DNA of 64,000 nt from positions 1 through 64,000 of the forward strand of contig NZ_DF967970.1 in the NCBI RefSeq assembly GCF_001050195.2, read 5' to 3'. Positions within the stretch are counted from its first letter, which is position 1. Every line of letters begins with the position of its first letter. Source of the stretch: Anaerolinea thermolimosa (GTDB lineage Bacteria; Chloroflexota; Anaerolineae; Anaerolineales; Anaerolineaceae). Under the pieces are notes generated by a model. It saw only the letters and a list, made by a program, of their open reading frames with translations. It was not told the origin of the DNA and searched no databases. This document shows, piece by piece, positions 62,376-64,000 of this stretch. A program made the position numbers and the translations under genes.

Positions 62376-63872
62376 TTGAATAACTTCTCTGATGCACCCC
62401 CTGTTTTACGGATTTTCATAGACTCTCAGCTTGGGCGGTCTCATGCCCCTGAGGTTCACTGGGCCTGGCGGTGGCTGTTGAGTACCTGCGGCTGGGCCTG
62501 GGAGGAGGTGCCCCCCGGCGCACCCTGCGACATTGCCTGGGTTTGCCGGGCCGAAGATGTTCCTTCAGCCAGGCTGGTCATTCTGGCGAACCCTTCTGCC
62601 TGGCTCAGGCCAGAGGTGCTCCACCTGAGAGGGGTGAGCCGGGAAAACGGTGTGGCCTTTCCGCGGTATGCAGGAGAAGACCCACAGGGGCCGTGGAAAG
62701 AGTTCGTTGACGGCCGGTTGATCTGCCGACGGGACGTGGTGTTTGATATCTTCTGGCTGGCCACCGGGCAGGAAGAACGTTTTTTCCCCAGAGATCGCCA
62801 CGGGTTTCATCACCTGGAGGAGGCGGCGTTCTTTCGGGAAGGCGTGTTGCTGATGGCTCTGGCCAGCCAGATCGCTGTGTGGCTGGAGGAAACCCTGATC
62901 GGTCTTGGTTTTCGGCCGCCGGTTCCCCGCTGGCCTGAAGGCCGGAAGGCCGCCGTGGTGGCCGGGCACGATGTGGATTACCCCGAGGTCAACCGCCTGC
63001 TGGAGCCGGCCCGTAAACTGGCCCGCTGGGGTGCTCAAGGGATGAAGCCAGCCTTTGAAGTTTTTTCGGGTCAGCATCATCACTGGCATTTTGAGGACTG
63101 GGTGTCTATGGAGAAAAACCTGGGCCTGCGTTCGGCATTCTACTTTGTGCCGCACAAAGGCTCACTGCTCCAGTATGCGGCGGGCCTGCCTGACCCTTTT
63201 TATGACATCTCGGCGGGCAAGTTCCGCCAGCTCTTTCGCTTTTTGCGGCAGGCGGGGGTGGAGATCGGCCTGCACGCCAGTTACCGGGCCTATCAGAGCC
63301 TGGAGCACTTCAGACAGGAAAAGCAGTATCTCGAAGAGGTAAGCGGAGGGCCGGTTTATGGCAACCGGCACCATTACTGGCATCTTGATCCCCAGATGCC
63401 CGAAGAAACCCTCTGGATGCACGAGCAAATCGGGCTGGTGTACGATTCCTCTCTGATCTTTGATCACTTCCTGGGCTGGCGGCGCGGACTTTTGCATCCC
63501 TTTTTCCCGTTCCACCCGCGTCTGCGGCGTGAACTGGCCACTTTACAACTGCCGCCAGCCTGGATGGATGATCAGCTCTTCCAGTTTCACGCGTATAATC
63601 AGGTGCGGCCCACCCGCCTTGACACTTTGAAATTGCTCGCCGAGCAAGTGGCCCGGCAGGGTGGCTGCCTGACCGTAGACGTGCACGACTATGTCTATGA
63701 CGACCACTTATTCCCCGGCTGGCGGCAGACGTACCAGGATTTGTTGTATTACCTTCGGGAACGGGGGGATTACTGGTTTGCCACTCCGCTGGAGATTGCC
63801 CGGCACTGGGCGGGGCGTTATCGGCAGATTTTACAGATCAGCCAGGGGCTGAAGGAAGGCCTGACAGGATGA
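62376..63872 (+). CDS. polysaccharide deacetylase-like protein, second copy
   Basis: 498 aa, residue for residue the same as the product of 6125-7621, with the same TTG start and AAAGGGG. It keeps GHDVDYPE, GLHASYRAY and GNRHHYWHLDP. Complete and intact, but its usual upstream partner is truncated here. Whether this is a real second gene depends on the duplication being real. Confidence 0.75.
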   Translation: MNNFSDAPPVLRIFIDSQLGRSHAPEVHWAWRWLLSTCGWAWEEVPPGAPCDIAWVCRAEDVPSARLVILANPSAWLRPEVLHLRGVSRENGVAFPRYAGEDPQGPWKEFVDGRLICRRDVVFDIFWLATGQEERFFPRDRHGFHHLEEAAFFREGVLLMALASQIAVWLEETLIGLGFRPPVPRWPEGRKAAVVAGHDVDYPEVNRLLEPARKLARWGAQGMKPAFEVFSGQHHHWHFEDWVSMEKNLGLRSAFYFVPHKGSLLQYAAGLPDPFYDISAGKFRQLFRFLRQAGVEIGLHASYRAYQSLEHFRQEKQYLEEVSGGPVYGNRHHYWHLDPQMPEETLWMHEQIGLVYDSSLIFDHFLGWRRGLLHPFFPFHPRLRRELATLQLPPAWMDDQLFQFHAYNQVRPTRLDTLKLLAEQVARQGGCLTVDVHDYVYDDHLFPGWRQTYQDLLYYLRERGDYWFATPLEIARHWAGRYRQILQISQGLKEGLTG

Positions 63873-64000
63873 ATTCTTCTCCGCTTCAGGTGGAAAAACA
63901 AAATCTTGAAGCCACCATGGAACCCGGTGTGAATACCCTGACTCTGGAACGCTTCCGGCAGGCGGCAACCCTCACAGCCTCGGCACAGCGGGTTTTGCCC
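63869..64000 (+). CDS. start of the DUF1624-like acyltransferase gene, second copy (3' partial)
   Basis: First 44 codons, the same as those at 7618-7749, ending at RVLP just before the family signature. ATGA overlap with the preceding gene is kept. The rest is outside the window. Confidence 0.75.
   Translation, partial: MNSSPLQVEKQNLEATMEPGVNTLTLERFRQAATLTASAQRVLP

Larger units (their letters stand above)
61188..64000 (+). repeat. long direct repeat, copy 2
   Basis: Same sequence as 4937-7749 wherever I compared them, offset 56,251. It continues to the last base of the window. Confidence 0.9.

Overview
The window is a bacterial chromosome segment. High GC over most of its length, Thr/Pro-rich secreted proteins ending in short LPLV-like tails, lipoproteins with typical lipoboxes, a HerA/NurA operon and dTDP-3-amino-sugar genes together suggest an Anaerolineae-like member of the Chloroflexota. 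This is inference; there is no rRNA or taxonomic marker gene here.

Layout. 1-11.7 kb: secreted and envelope proteins (a Tat-exported deacetylase-like protein, a lipoprotein hydrolase, a PKD-repeat protein, a second deacetylase-like protein, a membrane acyltransferase, a beta-helix acyltransferase, a PQQ-type propeller lipoprotein). 11.7-28.3 kb: a surface glycan cluster behind one good promoter, with dTDP-keto-sugar isomerase and aminotransferase (fdtA/fdtB-like), glycosyltransferases, three GT-C-like membrane proteins, a phosphoglycosyl transferase, heptose-7-phosphate kinase, a GmhA-GAF fusion and a Wzz/BY-kinase chain-length regulator. 28.5-38.2 kb: a trypsin-like lipoprotein, CBS-ACT protein, secreted nuclease, SurE, SIMPL lipoprotein, the NurA / HAS-barrel-like / HerA operon and an MgtC-like protein. 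38.3-43 kb: a complete 2-oxoacid dehydrogenase operon (E1a, E1b, E2, E3). 43-45.5 kb: cysK-cysE with a long attenuator-like leader, divergent from a second structured leader RNA in front of a phosphatase/5'-nucleotidase fusion. 49-52.5 kb: carbonic anhydrase, small conserved proteins, a degenerate response regulator and a bifunctional-nuclease-family protein.

52.6-60.8 kb is an accessory island, visibly more AT-rich, next to tRNA-Asn(GTT). It starts with 75-bp tandem repeats of the tRNA 3' end, then three single-gene cassettes (VOC protein, CPBP protease, trypsin-like protein), each followed by an attC-like site and all read on the minus strand: an integron-type cassette array without a visible integrase. 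Beyond it lie displaced Rhs C-terminal toxin/immunity modules, also on the minus strand, and a 5'-truncated DDE transposase.

From about 60.83 kb to the end the sequence repeats the PKD gene, the following deacetylase-like gene and the start of the acyltransferase gene, identical as far as compared and 56,251 bp from the first copy. This is either a large tandem duplication or an assembly error at the PKD repeats.
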